Assembly (NCBI RefSeq): GCF_007995245.1
Contig: NZ_VCBA01000009.1
Span: 1-64,000 of the forward strand
From: Tateyamaria sp. syn59
Lineage (GTDB): Bacteria; Pseudomonadota; Alphaproteobacteria; Rhodobacterales; Rhodobacteraceae
Direction of reading: 5' to 3'
DNA length: 64,000 bases
Shown here piece after piece: positions 16,742 to 25,994 of this stretch. Under the pieces are notes generated by a model. It searched no databases. It was not told where the DNA came from and saw nothing but the letters and a program-made list of their open reading frames with translations. The translations under genes were made by a program, and so were the position numbers. The stretch's first letter is position 1. The number at the start of each line of letters is the position of its first letter.

Positions 16742-17772
16742 ATGGGAAAAGCTCATCCAAAAACCGACAAAATCAATCCACACCCGCTGCACCGAGAAAC
16801 CGTGTCCTGGGACGCGGAAGTTCCGGGCCTTGGTTTGCGGCAGCGTGGGGCGACTGCGACATGGATCGTGCAACGTCGCGAAGGAGGCCGAACGCGCAAA
16901 CAGACGCTTGGTCGTACAGACGACATGTCGCTGTCGCACGCCCGCGTGGTGGCGCGGGACTTGCTTGGTCTCGAAGACGTAAGCGCGTCTGCAGACATTT
17001 CGCCGACGGTGGCAGAGTTCAGTCAACGATACCTGGCTGACTGCGCGCAGAATTGGAAACCGGCTACGCGCCGCGCGCATGCATTGGATGTCAGGAACCG
17101 CATCCTGCCATCCCTCGGCGACAAGCGATTGGATCAACTGTCTCGTTCAGATTTGGAGAACTGGAAAGAAAGACTGACCTGCAGTGCCGCCAGTGGCAAT
17201 CGCGCTCTGGCCGTCTTGTCGGGTATGATGCGCTACGCGGAACTGTTAGGTGTGCAACCCCGGACAGCAATCCGTGCAAGGGTTTGCATCGGCGCAAATC
17301 CGAGTTCACGGCCACCTATTTGTCTGACGCGCAATGGAAGCGACTGGGACAAGCCTTGTCCGGCTTTGAAGCGGCGCACCCAAGAGAAGTGGGCGTGCTG
17401 CGGTTTCTGGCCTACACCGGATGCCGGAAGGGCGAGGCTTTGTCTTTGCAGTGGGATAAGATCGACGTTATGCGTTGCGTGCCCAGCGACTCCAAGACCG
17501 GTCCGCTCTCGATTTGGCTCGGACAATCCGCGCGGCGACTTCTCAGTTCCTTTCCCCGCATCAACCGGTTTATCTTTGGAGAGGGCACGAACTCCGCATG
17601 CTCGACGTTAAACAGATATCACCGCAGCGATGCCGAGGCCCCTACCCCACAGTGCGCAAAATCACTATCGTTAGCGGAGTTGAGCGATCAGTTTTGCTCC
17701 GCATTGCCGCCCGTCGAACTGGCCATTTGCGATGACCGTAAAAACGCGAGGTTACAAGCAGTGAACTGCTAG
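16742..17772 (+). pseudogene. Tyrosine integrase, frameshifted and truncated
   Basis: The ATG at 16742 opens a DUF4102-type integrase N-terminus (VSWDAEVPGLGLRQRG, TRKQTLGRTDDMSLSHAR), followed by the core-binding domain (TVAEFSQRYLADCAQNWKP, LGDKRLDQLSRSDLENWKERL). Near 17262 the homologous reading moves to another frame (a one-base deletion fits), continuing NPCKGLHRRKSEFTATYLS and LAYTGCRKGEALSLQWDKI, which holds the first catalytic Arg. After SDSKTGPLSIWLGQSARRLL the homology fades: the HxxR box and the nucleophile Tyr are not found before the stop at 17772. Two independent lesions make this a dead gene. It marks an old integrated element together with the mobilisation remnants upstream. 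Confidence 0.85.
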
Positions 17773-18168
17773 GAAAAGCATAGGACCCTCCCAAGTCATC
17801 TGCGCGCATCAATTCCGTTTCGCCATCCCGTTAGCGATCATGTTTCGAGGAAAACGGACTGAAAAGCTGCGCGTTCATGGGCGGTGATGACGATTTTAGT
17901 TGGATCATAGCCTGTATCGGCATCATCGCGCACATCGGGTTCAAAAAGCTAAAGCATCTGCGTGGGAGGGCTTCAAAGACACTGAACTCTCATCCGAACC
18001 CGATGCAAAAAAAGCAGTAGACTTATCTTACTATTATTGTCAGATTAAGCTCATTGCAAGGTGGTCTGAGACACCCAGCCTTTACTTCGCGCGTCGCGCG
18101 ATCAGATAGAAAGGGCTGAATGTGATCTCCATCATCAAACGCTCTCCTGTAACTTGGGCAGGCGCAGC
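17773..18168. other. Intergenic stretch after the dead integrase
   Basis: About 395 bp with locally AT-rich sequence near 18005-18055. No gene, repeat or attachment-site duplicate could be recognised. Confidence 0.45.
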
Positions 18169-18678
18169 ATGACTGGCAGGTCCACACAGTGCTGTGGACG
18201 CAGCCCGGAGGCCAAAGAATGCGCACTCAGCGATGCCGGTCTCGACAAGATTGAGCTCGTCATCCTTGATGTGGCGCGGTGCTACTGGCAGACCTTTGCA
18301 ACCCCTCAAGCACAGACATGGCTCATGGCATTGCACCGGGCTGAAGTCGCATTTGGCAGTGAACAGGGCCCTCAAGTGGCGCTGGAAGTACTCGCCGCCG
18401 TGCAGGCCATGCGCACCACGCGCATCTCATGTTTCCGCTTCAACAATCCGGCCTGCCCACATTGCGCAGCGATCTTAAGCGAACACGAGCGCCAGTTCAT
18501 GTTTGTCGCTCAAGCGATCCGTGCGGGACGGCTCGGCCCTGCTCGGACCCACGCCATGCTACTATGCGAAGGAAACGACACTACACGTTTCATTCAGCGC
18601 ATGTCCTCTCTGGCGGACGCGCTCAAACCGGACATTGCGACTGCGCGCGGCCATGGTTGCACATCCGAATTGGTCTGA
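18169..18678 (+). CDS. Conserved protein of unknown function, paralogue of the gene at 42439
   Basis: A 169-residue soluble protein, start ATG at 18169. It aligns along most of its length with the protein encoded at 42439-42921: LDKIELVILDVARCYW against LDPFEQAFLCVARHFF, and EHERQFMFVAQAIRAGRLG against REEQYLLQVLRGLRSGDTT, then AMLLCEGNDTTRF against ALMLCCGDDTQPF. This copy also has CFRFNNPACPHCAAIL, a possible metal-binding CxxC plus a further Cys; the other copy lacks those Cys, so they are not essential to the family. It is all-helical by inspection. No known domain was recognised. It stands alone, after the integrase debris. Confidence 0.7.
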   Translation: MTGRSTQCCGRSPEAKECALSDAGLDKIELVILDVARCYWQTFATPQAQTWLMALHRAEVAFGSEQGPQVALEVLAAVQAMRTTRISCFRFNNPACPHCAAILSEHERQFMFVAQAIRAGRLGPARTHAMLLCEGNDTTRFIQRMSSLADALKPDIATARGHGCTSELV

Positions 18679-19016
18679 TCACGGGTCAACGCGCCTGCAT
18701 CAGCCAAGCCCCTGTCGGCGCGCGTTTTGGCCTCTTTGGTCGAAGTCGGATCGGCCGATAGGGGTCTTACTTTAAAGCAGACGCTCGGCTGAGCACCACT
18801 GTGTCACAGCGATCTTGCACACCCCCAGAAATCGTCCAAACTGATCTTTGCAGGATTTTGCCCTGCCGAAGCTTCAATATAGCCTCTTCGGGCTTTTGTC
18901 GTTTTCCAGCCACCACTGATACAACATCCAAAAAATACATCCTCGTTGGAGGAATGCTCTCAGGTTGCTACTCCATCTGCTGCTCGTCTTCGATGACTTA
19001 AGTTTGAGGCATCATC
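18679..19016. other. Intergenic stretch without a recognisable gene
   Basis: About 340 bp between two oppositely oriented genes. No open frame with a ribosome site and no clear terminator stem was found. Confidence 0.45.
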
Positions 19017-19553
19017 TCATTCTGCTTTGTGTAGGGGACGCTGAATTCGTGGCTCTAAAGTCTGTAAGACCGATTGCACGGAGTACGCATCTGGCTCATT
19101 TGTAGGTTTCCGGCCCCGAAACACCTGCACTTGTGCAAAGGCCTCAAAGCTTCGGATCGGGCGTACATTTACGAACTCTGTACTGAACCGATCATAGTGT
19201 CCGTACCCCACCCTACCAAAATGCGATCTGCCAAAGCCCGATGAAGTGCCGGAGAAACGGGTCACGGTTTCAGTGTCCTGATCCGTGATCCGAAACCAGG
19301 TGCCGCCAGCATCCCGTGCAACCTCAGCAGCGCGGTAGAGCAGATAAGACTCGACTGTTTCCCGGTTTGTCAGCGAGTTGCCACGGAAGGAGATCATGTA
19401 ACGACCTTCTTCCACTGGCTGAGTTGTAAATCCTCGTCCGTCGCTGCCTGCAGGTGCGTATGCCGTGGGCTCCGCACAGGCGACAAGAAGCGCGAGAGTT
19501 GACACTGCGAGCGCCGGTTTGAAAAATATGATTGAGCGCCGGTTAATGCACAT
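19017..19553 (-). CDS. CC0125/CC1285-family lipoprotein
   Basis: A 178-residue predicted outer-membrane lipoprotein. The signal sequence ends in the lipobox LLVAC (acylated Cys at about residue 26). The core fits the alphaproteobacterial CC0125/CC1285 family: GRYMISFRGNSLTNRETVES, then YLLYRAAEVARDAGGTWFRI, with the DQDTETVTRF strand. Family members are envelope proteins without known activity. After the core the protein carries a Gly/Phe/His-rich stretch (SGFGRSHFGRVGYGHY). It lies alone, 237 bp from the left end of the IS5-family element. Confidence 0.82.
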   Translation of the reverse strand: MCINRRSIIFFKPALAVSTLALLVACAEPTAYAPAGSDGRGFTTQPVEEGRYMISFRGNSLTNRETVESYLLYRAAEVARDAGGTWFRITDQDTETVTRFSGTSSGFGRSHFGRVGYGHYDRFSTEFVNVRPIRSFEAFAQVQVFRGRKPTNEPDAYSVQSVLQTLEPRIQRPLHKAE

Positions 19554-19789
19554 TGTAGCACCCTACTTAGTGAAGCCGGATTGGTGATAAATAGTGTGCT
19601 CTAAGCTCGCTTTCCAGAGACCTCACCCGTTTGGGAAGTCTCAGCTGTTCAGGGTAACTTGCTAATCGCATCTGAGTTGTTGCTTGGAAAGCGCTCTCTA
19701 TTTTCCCATGAATGCCCAATTCATGTGCCAAAAGGGGTGGGGAATTACCGACCTGTTTCAAGGGGCAAGGCATAGGTCTCGCCCCTCTA

Positions 19790-20621
19790 GGGTCAGGACC
19801 CATTGATTTCCGTTTGGCAGCATGATTCACGGTTCGAAAACCGAGCGGTGACCATGTCTGATCTATTTTGGCTGACGGATGCGCAAATGGCGCGCCTTGA
19901 GCCCTTCTTTCCGAAGTCCCACGGTAAGCCGCGCGTCGATGATCGGCGCGTGCTGAGCGGGATTATCTTCTTCAATCGCAATGGCTTACGCAGGCGCGAT
20001 GCACCCGCCGCCTATGGCCCCCACAAGACGCTATACAATCGCTGGAAACGGTGGAGCGATAAGGGTGTCTTTGCCCGGATGATGATGGGTTTGGCTGCCG
20101 AGCACGGCGAAGAGAAGACCGTGATGATCGACGCCACCTACCTGAAGGCCCACCGCACAGCGACCAGCTTGGGCGTCAAAAAGGGGGGCGTGGACGCCTG
20201 ATCGGTCGCACCAAAGGTGGCATGAACACCAAGCTGCACGCCATCTGCGACAGCCAAGGGCGTCCGCTCAACCTGTTCGTCACAGCTGGGCAAGTCAGCG
20301 ATTACATCGGAGCGAGGGCATTGCTGAACAGCCTGCCTGATGTCGATTGGCTGCTCGGAGATCGCGGCTATGACGCCGATTGGTTCCGGGAAGCGTTGAA
20401 AGACAATGGGATACGCGCCTGTATCCCTGGCCGGAAGCAGCGGAAGAAACCGGTAAAGTACGACAAGCGTCGATACAAACGCCGCAACCGGATCGAGATC
20501 ATGTTCGGCAGGCTCAAGGACTGGCGGCGTGTAGCGACCCGATAAGATCGCTGTCCAAAGGTATTCCTCTCAGCAATCGCACTCGCCGCAACCGTCATCT
20601 ACTGGCTATGAGTCCTGACCC
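19790..20621 (+). mobile_element. IS5-family insertion sequence (IS427-like group), 832 bp
   Basis: The terminal inverted repeats are GGGTCAGGACCCAT at the left (from 19790) and, as reverse complement, GGGTCAGGACTCAT at the right (ending 20621). TA flanks both ends (19788-19789 and 20622-20623), consistent with the 2-bp target duplication of this family. The length is typical. It encodes one transposase split over two frames. The copy is complete in outline but carries a premature stop near the transposase end. Confidence 0.88.
19854..20611 (+). CDS. IS5-family transposase, two frames joined by a -1 frameshift, with premature stop
   Basis: The first part (19854-20201, MSDLFWLTDAQMARLEPFFP...) ends in another frame after VKKGGVDA. 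The second part (KGGMNTKLHAICDSQGRPL, LLGDRGYDADWFREAL, RRNRIEIMFGRLKDWRRVATR) is in the -1 frame. The switch falls on A5G6 at 20178-20188, a good slippery run. Read through it, the protein gives KKGGRGRLIGRTKGG, the normal family sequence. The DDE residues are split between MIDATYLKAH, GDRGYDAD and the RIEIMFGRLK Glu. The second frame stops at a TAA (20543-20545) where relatives have a Tyr codon (TAC). Beyond it DRCPKVFLSAIALAATVIYWL is still intact to the TGA at 20611. So this copy lacks its last ~22 residues and is probably inactive. Confidence 0.85.
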
Positions 20622-20792
20622 TAACCGGCTCAGGAAAAGAAATCTCCTCTGTGCGACGGCTCGCGCCGGGTAAAGCGGTCAACATAAACGAAGGATGCTA
20701 CACTGTTTGCGAACCTCGGCTTATGTTCATCCTACTGGATACGAACTTGGATAGATCCAGGAGGTGCTGACACCTCAGTTATGGCAGTATGA

Positions 20793-22043
20793 TCACCGCG
20801 ATTTATCAATATGGCGGAGAAATAACTCGACTTCTTTCTCCCACAAGGCCGGCATTGTGATCACCCAGTGACCGTTCCGGTATCCCGGTAGTTTCAGAAC
20901 GTGAAGCGTGTTTTTCGCTCCTTGCCTTTCCATCTCGGCTAAGTTCGATTTGGAATGCTCGATGCTGTAATAAGGGTCTTCCTCGCCGTAGATAGACAAG
21001 ACCTCACCTTTGAATGGGTTGATACGTTTGAAGAGCGTGGGATTGATTGATGCATCGCCCCTACTCCCAGTCCAACCGCCCACAAAGTTAATCACGCCAG
21101 CGACGTCATCCGGTTTGCTACCAGCTTGCATTATCGCGACGACCCCACCGCGAGATACGCCGCCGACCAGAATGTCGCTTTGCGCCACGTCAGGTCGCGA
21201 TCTGAGGGCTGCCAGAGCAGAATTCGCGTCTGTCAGCGCGCGTTCAGCACCTGGTATCGAAAACTCAGCCTTGGGCGAATATCCGTCTGCCCGATCCGGT
21301 GCAAAGCCTTCGTCATAAAGACCGTCTGACATACCTCGGCCCCTTCGGTAGGGAAAAGCGACAAGCCAGCCATACTCGTTCAATAGGTCTGCAAGCCAAG
21401 CACTTGTCCAAACCCTGTCAAAGTCACTTGGCCGCGTTCCAGACCCTGTTGAGCCGTGGTGAAGCAATGCAAGTGGAAAAGGGCCGTCGCCCTGCGGCGC
21501 ATAGGTGACAACGGTTAGCCGAACAGGCTGTCCGTTCTCAACGAGATCGGTTTGAAGGTACTCCCGATTTGCAATAGAAAACCAATCCTCACCAGGCGCA
21601 GCAAGTATGTCCGACAGGTTCCGGCGCTCCAGAACCGCAAAACCCCGGTCATCATCAAATACGCCTCGCATTCGTCCAGTTTCCGACAATTGGTAACTTG
21701 CGGAAAAACCATCATCGATAAAAGTAAGCGTGTCGCCCTGGATTTTTGCCTTTCGCCTGAACCAACGCCCTGCTCCGTTCAGATCGCTTCCAACAGCATA
21801 GACCACATCTGACAGTCCATTTTCGGTTATACGTTCAATGATTAAGACGTGATTGCGCCAACCGTCCCATTGCCCAACCCAAGTTCCGGCAAATCCAGAC
21901 AACCCTTCCTGCGTTTCGACGGCATCACCAGGCAGTGGTACATTGCCGATGCGAACGACATCCTGGGCAATGGCGGCTCCAGCCAGAACGAAGGCGAGCA
22001 GCATGGTCTGGAGCGCTAGTTTCAAATTTCGAAAACACCACAT
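20793..22043 (-). CDS. Secreted alpha/beta hydrolase (dienelactone-hydrolase/peptidase-like)
   Basis: A 416-residue protein with a signal peptide (LLAFVLAGAAIAQD, cleavage after AIA), so it acts in the periplasm or outside. Residues ~40-140 form an N-terminal beta-rich domain (GTWVGQWDGWRNHVLIIERI) like those measuring or binding small ligands. The C-terminal ~250 residues are an alpha/beta hydrolase: LALLHHGSTGSGTRP near the oxyanion hole, nucleophile elbow GGVSRGG, acid-loop SIYGEEDPYYS and catalytic His in GYRNGHWV. Substrate unknown; esterase or prolyl-oligopeptidase-like peptidase are both possible. It is a single gene, separated from the IS right end by 171 bp. Confidence 0.8.
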   Translation of the reverse strand: MWCFRNLKLALQTMLLAFVLAGAAIAQDVVRIGNVPLPGDAVETQEGLSGFAGTWVGQWDGWRNHVLIIERITENGLSDVVYAVGSDLNGAGRWFRRKAKIQGDTLTFIDDGFSASYQLSETGRMRGVFDDDRGFAVLERRNLSDILAAPGEDWFSIANREYLQTDLVENGQPVRLTVVTYAPQGDGPFPLALLHHGSTGSGTRPSDFDRVWTSAWLADLLNEYGWLVAFPYRRGRGMSDGLYDEGFAPDRADGYSPKAEFSIPGAERALTDANSALAALRSRPDVAQSDILVGGVSRGGVVAIMQAGSKPDDVAGVINFVGGWTGSRGDASINPTLFKRINPFKGEVLSIYGEEDPYYSIEHSKSNLAEMERQGAKNTLHVLKLPGYRNGHWVITMPALWEKEVELFLRHIDKSR

Positions 22044-22381
22044 AGAGTTTTCACTCTCGTTCCGGTGAGGAGCGTCAGTTTCGGCACATCATAACATACA
22101 GGATTTTGCAAATGGCCCCAAAGCGGCGAGTACGGCTGAGTATTGCTCATTGGAACGCCCGGTAGATGAGGAGCGGACAGGAGACTGGATCCTATTCTTT
22201 AAGGCGCACATCGGCGCACACGCGGCAAAAGCTCACTTTGTCCCGCGCGATCACCACTCAACCGGCGCCACTGAATGCCACTTTTCGGGTCAGACGAGTT
22301 GATTGACCCAAACCGTCGGATGAAGCCTCCGAGTTCGCTTCGATGTATGTTGCATAAGTAGCATCCGTGTTAGCGAGCAGC
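22044..22381. other. Divergent promoter region, nothing further recognised
   Basis: About 340 bp between the divergent hydrolase and acetyltransferase genes. It must hold both promoters; no operator-like palindrome stands out. Confidence 0.4.
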
Positions 22382-23185
22382 ATGGTTGCAAAATTTCATA
22401 CTCTCAAAAGTCTCGTCACCGACCTCACTGACCTTGGTATTCAAGAAGGTGACGGATTGTTCGTTCATGCTTCAATGAAGTCAGTTGGTTCTGTTGTGGG
22501 TGGGCCGCGAACCGTCATCGAAGCGCTTCAGCAAGTTGTAGGAGAGAACGGACTGGTCGGAATGCCGGGATTTTCTGCGGACGCATACTTTCCGGCTTAC
22601 TTGGTCCGGTCCGCGTTATCGCAAGATCAGATCGCGGAAATAGAAAACTCCGTACTCGGGTTCGACATTGCAAAGTCACCAACATCGGGCATGGGTGTCA
22701 TAGCCGAGATGTTCAGAACCTGGCCAGGAACAAAGCGCAGCAGTCATCCGACAGTTTCGATATGCCTTAACGGTCTGGATGCGAACCGCCTTGTCGAAGC
22801 CCATAGCCTGGCATGGGCAACAGGCGAGCAAACCCCACTTGGCAAAATCAGACATCGTCAATCGATGAAGATTTTGCTCATAGGCGTAGGTTGGAACCGA
22901 TGCTCGGCTCTCCATACCGCTGAGACACTGTCACCGCACAAACGGATTAAGACCCGGCGTTTCAAATACGGTTCAATGGATGGAGCGTGGATTGAAACAC
23001 CTGATGTCGCTGATGACATGAACCGGCTTTTCCCGGCAGTCGGTTCAGCGTTTGAGGACACTGGCGCTGTTTCCAATGGCAAATTCGGCGACGCCCTATG
23101 CCAACTCTGCGGCTTTCAAGCTCTTGTTGAATTTGCTTCGGGCTGGATTGATCGCGTAAACAAACAGAGCGGCGAAACACGCTAG
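22382..23185 (+). CDS. AAC(3)-family N-acetyltransferase (aminoglycoside 3-N-acetyltransferase-like)
   Basis: A 267-residue member of the AAC(3)/YokD acetyltransferase family: GDGLFVHASMKSVGSVVGG at the N-terminus, GTLVGMPGF-like GLVGMPGFSADA, then TKRSSHPTVSICLNG with the conserved His, ATGEQTPLGKI, and LLIGVGWNRCSALHTAE. Known members acetylate the 3-amino group of 2-deoxystreptamine aminoglycosides with acetyl-CoA in the cytoplasm; many chromosomal homologues act on unknown amines. The ATG at 22382 is chosen over a GTG five codons upstream. It is not next to other resistance genes, so a housekeeping or detoxifying role is as likely as clinical-type resistance. The CDS is intact. Confidence 0.85.
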   Translation: MVAKFHTLKSLVTDLTDLGIQEGDGLFVHASMKSVGSVVGGPRTVIEALQQVVGENGLVGMPGFSADAYFPAYLVRSALSQDQIAEIENSVLGFDIAKSPTSGMGVIAEMFRTWPGTKRSSHPTVSICLNGLDANRLVEAHSLAWATGEQTPLGKIRHRQSMKILLIGVGWNRCSALHTAETLSPHKRIKTRRFKYGSMDGAWIETPDVADDMNRLFPAVGSAFEDTGAVSNGKFGDALCQLCGFQALVEFASGWIDRVNKQSGETR

Positions 23186-23233
23186 CAGGTGTGCATCTGC
23201 GGTTGCCCCTTATTCGCGCCCGCGCACTCATTG

Positions 23234-23260
23234 CTGTCTGAAAACATCGTTTTCGGGCAG
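23234..23260 (+). terminator. Hairpin downstream of the acetyltransferase gene
   Basis: CTGTCTGAAAAC pairs with GTTTTCGGGCAG (two G-T pairs) around the loop ATC, 48 bp after the stop. There is no T-run, so terminator function is uncertain. Confidence 0.45.
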
Positions 23261-23488
23261 AAGTGAGCGTGGGGCGCATGATTGATCCGACAGATTAGAC
23301 AGACAGGATCAAGGGTTGCCAGATTTGGGCACCAAATCCGTACCGCATAAACTGGCGGGCGTAGCCCGACTGTTTTTGTGGATGGCCCCCTTGAGGTTGT
23401 CTGGCCTATCTGTCACGGATCCAAACTTCCTGAACCGTGACCTGAACCGCTTGCGGTTCAAGTCTCCTTTGTCTTGGTCGCGACCCCA

Positions 23489-23623
23489 GGGCGTAGAAAC
23501 CGGATCAAAAACACATTCGACAAGCGCAAAGACTGGCGGACGGTAGCGACCCTATACGACAGGTGTGCAAAGGTCTCCCTCTCAACCATCTCACGCACTG
23601 CCAAGATCATCTCTTGGCTATGA
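23489..23623 (+). pseudogene. Relic of an IS5-family transposase C-terminus
   Basis: A 44-codon stretch reads RRNRIKNTFDKRKDWRTVAT, then LYDRCAKVSLSTISRTAKII and SWL-stop. It is clearly the C-terminal end of an IS5-family transposase of a different lineage from the copy at 19790. The sequence after the stop (ATTCCTCATCC) resembles a decayed right inverted repeat. No left part remains in the 300 bp upstream. The relic lies ~90 bp before the iron-type ABC operon and may mark how that operon arrived. Confidence 0.75.
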
Positions 23624-23713
23624 TTCCTCATCCTGGGGGGTAATTCCGATAATTTTACTTGGATTTCAGGATGACACATCATATCACACGAATGTAGCCA
23701 ACAGGAGACCGCT

Positions 23714-24874
23714 ATGACGTTCATTACGAATGTCAGCGGCTTCGTCCCCGCTATAGCAGCAACTGCGACCCTGCTCGCAGCAGCCCCTGATGCAAGTGCC
23801 GAAGCGCTGACCATTACCGACATCGCCGGGCGCCAAGTCACGTTGACCGAAGCCCCTGACAAGATAATCTTGGGCGAAGGCCGGATGATGTATTCCATTG
23901 CCGCCATCACCGACGGAAATCCGTTTGAAAAGATCGTCGGCTGGAAAGACGACCTGATCCAGTATGACCCCGATGCGTTCCGCAAATTCCAGTCCGCATT
24001 TCCGGACGATGCGGATCGCATGATCAACTTCGGCAATCCCTACGCGGGTGACTTTAGCGTCGAGGCTGTGCTCGAAGCTGAAGCGGACCTGTTGCTGCTC
24101 GACGCAGGCAACCTCTTCAAAGCCGAAGAAACAGGACTGATCGAGAAGTTGGACAAAGCTGGCGTACCCGTCGCTTTCATCGACTTCCGCCGCAATGCAA
24201 CCGAGAACACGGTGCCGTCACTTTTGATTCTCGGACGGCTTCTGGGTGAAGAACGAGGCGCGCTTGAATTCGTCGATTTCTACGTGGCTGAAATGCGCAA
24301 AGTAACCAATGTGGTCGACCAAATTCCGGCAGAAGAACGCCCGCTTGTGGTGATCGAAAATGCAGCCGGGTGGCAGAACGACTTCTGTTGCTGGTCCTTC
24401 GGCCCCTACAACTACGGGCGCTTTGTGGAACTGGCGGGCGGTACGAATTTTGCCTCCAAACTCGCCAACGCTTACTCCGTGGACATCTCGATGGAAGGGA
24501 TCATAGACGCCGACCCCGACCATATCATCGGGACCGGTGCCAACTGGGCCGAAGCCAAACCTGAAGTTACCTCAACCCTGCTAGGGTACGAGGGAGACCC
24601 GGCCGTAAACGCCGAAAAGATCGACGCTTTGGCGGGACGCCCGGGCTTCAAGGATCTACGGGCGGTGCAGGATGGCAACTACCACTCGATCTACCACCAG
24701 TTTTACAACTCGCCTTATCACTTCATCGCTGTGCAACAGATCGCTAAGTGGCTCTACCCGGATGATTTTGCGGATCTCGACCCGCAAGAGACATTTGATC
24801 GCATGCATGACAAGTTCATGCCCTATGACAACTCCGGCCAGTTCTGGCTCAGCGCTTCGGCGCCTGCCGACTGA
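23714..24874 (+). CDS. Iron/siderophore ABC transporter substrate-binding protein (FecB/FepB type)
   Basis: A 386-residue periplasmic binding protein of the siderophore/haem/cobalamin class. The signal peptide ends near APDASAEA. The mature protein starts LTITDIAGRQVTLTEAPDKI, the usual opening of this family, and ends with two-lobe features such as ISMEGIIDADPDHIIGTG. An unusual WQNDFCCWSFGPYN segment carries adjacent Cys, and the region HSIYHQFYNSPYHF is rich in His and Tyr, possible metal or metallophore contacts. AGGAG lies 8 bp before the ATG. It heads an operon with permease, ATPase, pseudoazurin and methyltransferase. The ligand (ferric siderophore, haem or a copper chelate) is not determined. 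Confidence 0.85.
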   Translation: MTFITNVSGFVPAIAATATLLAAAPDASAEALTITDIAGRQVTLTEAPDKIILGEGRMMYSIAAITDGNPFEKIVGWKDDLIQYDPDAFRKFQSAFPDDADRMINFGNPYAGDFSVEAVLEAEADLLLLDAGNLFKAEETGLIEKLDKAGVPVAFIDFRRNATENTVPSLLILGRLLGEERGALEFVDFYVAEMRKVTNVVDQIPAEERPLVVIENAAGWQNDFCCWSFGPYNYGRFVELAGGTNFASKLANAYSVDISMEGIIDADPDHIIGTGANWAEAKPEVTSTLLGYEGDPAVNAEKIDALAGRPGFKDLRAVQDGNYHSIYHQFYNSPYHFIAVQQIAKWLYPDDFADLDPQETFDRMHDKFMPYDNSGQFWLSASAPAD

Positions 24875-24920
24875 CGCCATCGACCACGGGCGTGTCCAAC
24901 GCGCCCGTGGACCTCTCAAT

Positions 24921-25994
24921 ATGCCCACAGACACCACACCTTCGCTCACTGCGCAGGGCATCGTTACGGCCTATCGTCGCCGGTCTGTCCGCCGCGTTTC
25001 ACTTGTTGGCCTTGCTGCTCTTGCTTTGTTCACCACTGTTGTGGTGGACGTCATCACCGGGCCTGCCGATCTCGACTTTTGGCGGGTTGCCCATATCATC
25101 GTCAATCCCTCTATCGCCACAGTGAAGGAAGAGGTGATCATTTGGGATTTGCGCCTGCCAGTCGCACTGATGGCCGTTGTCGTAGGTGCGATGTTAGGCG
25201 CAGCGGGCGCTGAAATGCAGACCATTCTCAACAACCCGCTGGCAGACCCGTTTACACTGGGTCTATCGTCAGCTGCCTCGTTTGGGGCTGCGCTCGCCAT
25301 CGTGCTGGGCCTGTCGGTGATCCCTGGTGTCGGAGGCCTGTTTGTCACCGTCAACGCGTTTGTCGTTTCGATGCTGGCGTCCCTTGCCCTTTTCGCCTTC
25401 ACCCGCTTGCGCGGGGTCACACCCGAGGCGATGATCCTCGTCGGCATCGCTATGCTGTTTACGTTCAACGCGCTGCTGGCCTTTTTGCAATACGGCGCAT
25501 CCGAACTGCAGCTGGCGCAACTAATCTTCTGGCAGCTGGGCTCCCTCGCCCGCGCGACGTGGGAAAAGGTTGGCATCTGCCTACTGGTGCTGGCCGTGGT
25601 CATGCCCTATTTCCTTAGCCGCTCATGGGCCCTGACCGCCCTGCGCATGGGCGAAGACAAGGCCGCGGCGCTTGGCGTCAACGTCTCCTTGCTCCGTCTT
25701 GCTGTGCTGGCAGGCGTCTCGCTGCTGTCGGCCGTTGCCGTCTCATTTGTCGGTGCCATCGCATTTGTCGGCCTTGTGGGCCCACATATCGCTCGTATGA
25801 TCGTCGGCGAGGATCAGCGGGGCTTTCTGCCGCTGTCGGCGCTCGCGGGTGCGCTGATCCTTTCCGGCACTTCCATCGCGTCCAAGGCGATCACACCCGG
25901 CATCGTTTATCCCATCGGAATGATCACCTCACTCATCGGGATCCCCTTTTTCGTCAGTCTGATCCTCAGCCAACGCAAAAGGCATTGGCAATGA
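24921..25994 (+). CDS. Iron-type ABC transporter permease (FecCD family)
   Basis: A 357-residue FecCD/BtuC-type permease with about nine to ten helices. It shows WDLRLPVALMAVVVGAMLG, GAEMQTILNNPLADPFTLGL and the ATPase-docking stretch AFVGLVGPHIARMIVGEDQR, all conserved in the family. As only one permease gene is present, it should act as a homodimer. The ATG at 24921 is chosen as the first Met before the first helix; upstream codons overlap the binding-protein gene in another frame. Its stop overlaps the ATPase start (ATGA). It moves the ligand from the preceding binding protein into the cytoplasm. Confidence 0.9.
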   Translation: MPTDTTPSLTAQGIVTAYRRRSVRRVSLVGLAALALFTTVVVDVITGPADLDFWRVAHIIVNPSIATVKEEVIIWDLRLPVALMAVVVGAMLGAAGAEMQTILNNPLADPFTLGLSSAASFGAALAIVLGLSVIPGVGGLFVTVNAFVVSMLASLALFAFTRLRGVTPEAMILVGIAMLFTFNALLAFLQYGASELQLAQLIFWQLGSLARATWEKVGICLLVLAVVMPYFLSRSWALTALRMGEDKAAALGVNVSLLRLAVLAGVSLLSAVAVSFVGAIAFVGLVGPHIARMIVGEDQRGFLPLSALAGALILSGTSIASKAITPGIVYPIGMITSLIGIPFFVSLILSQRKRHWQ

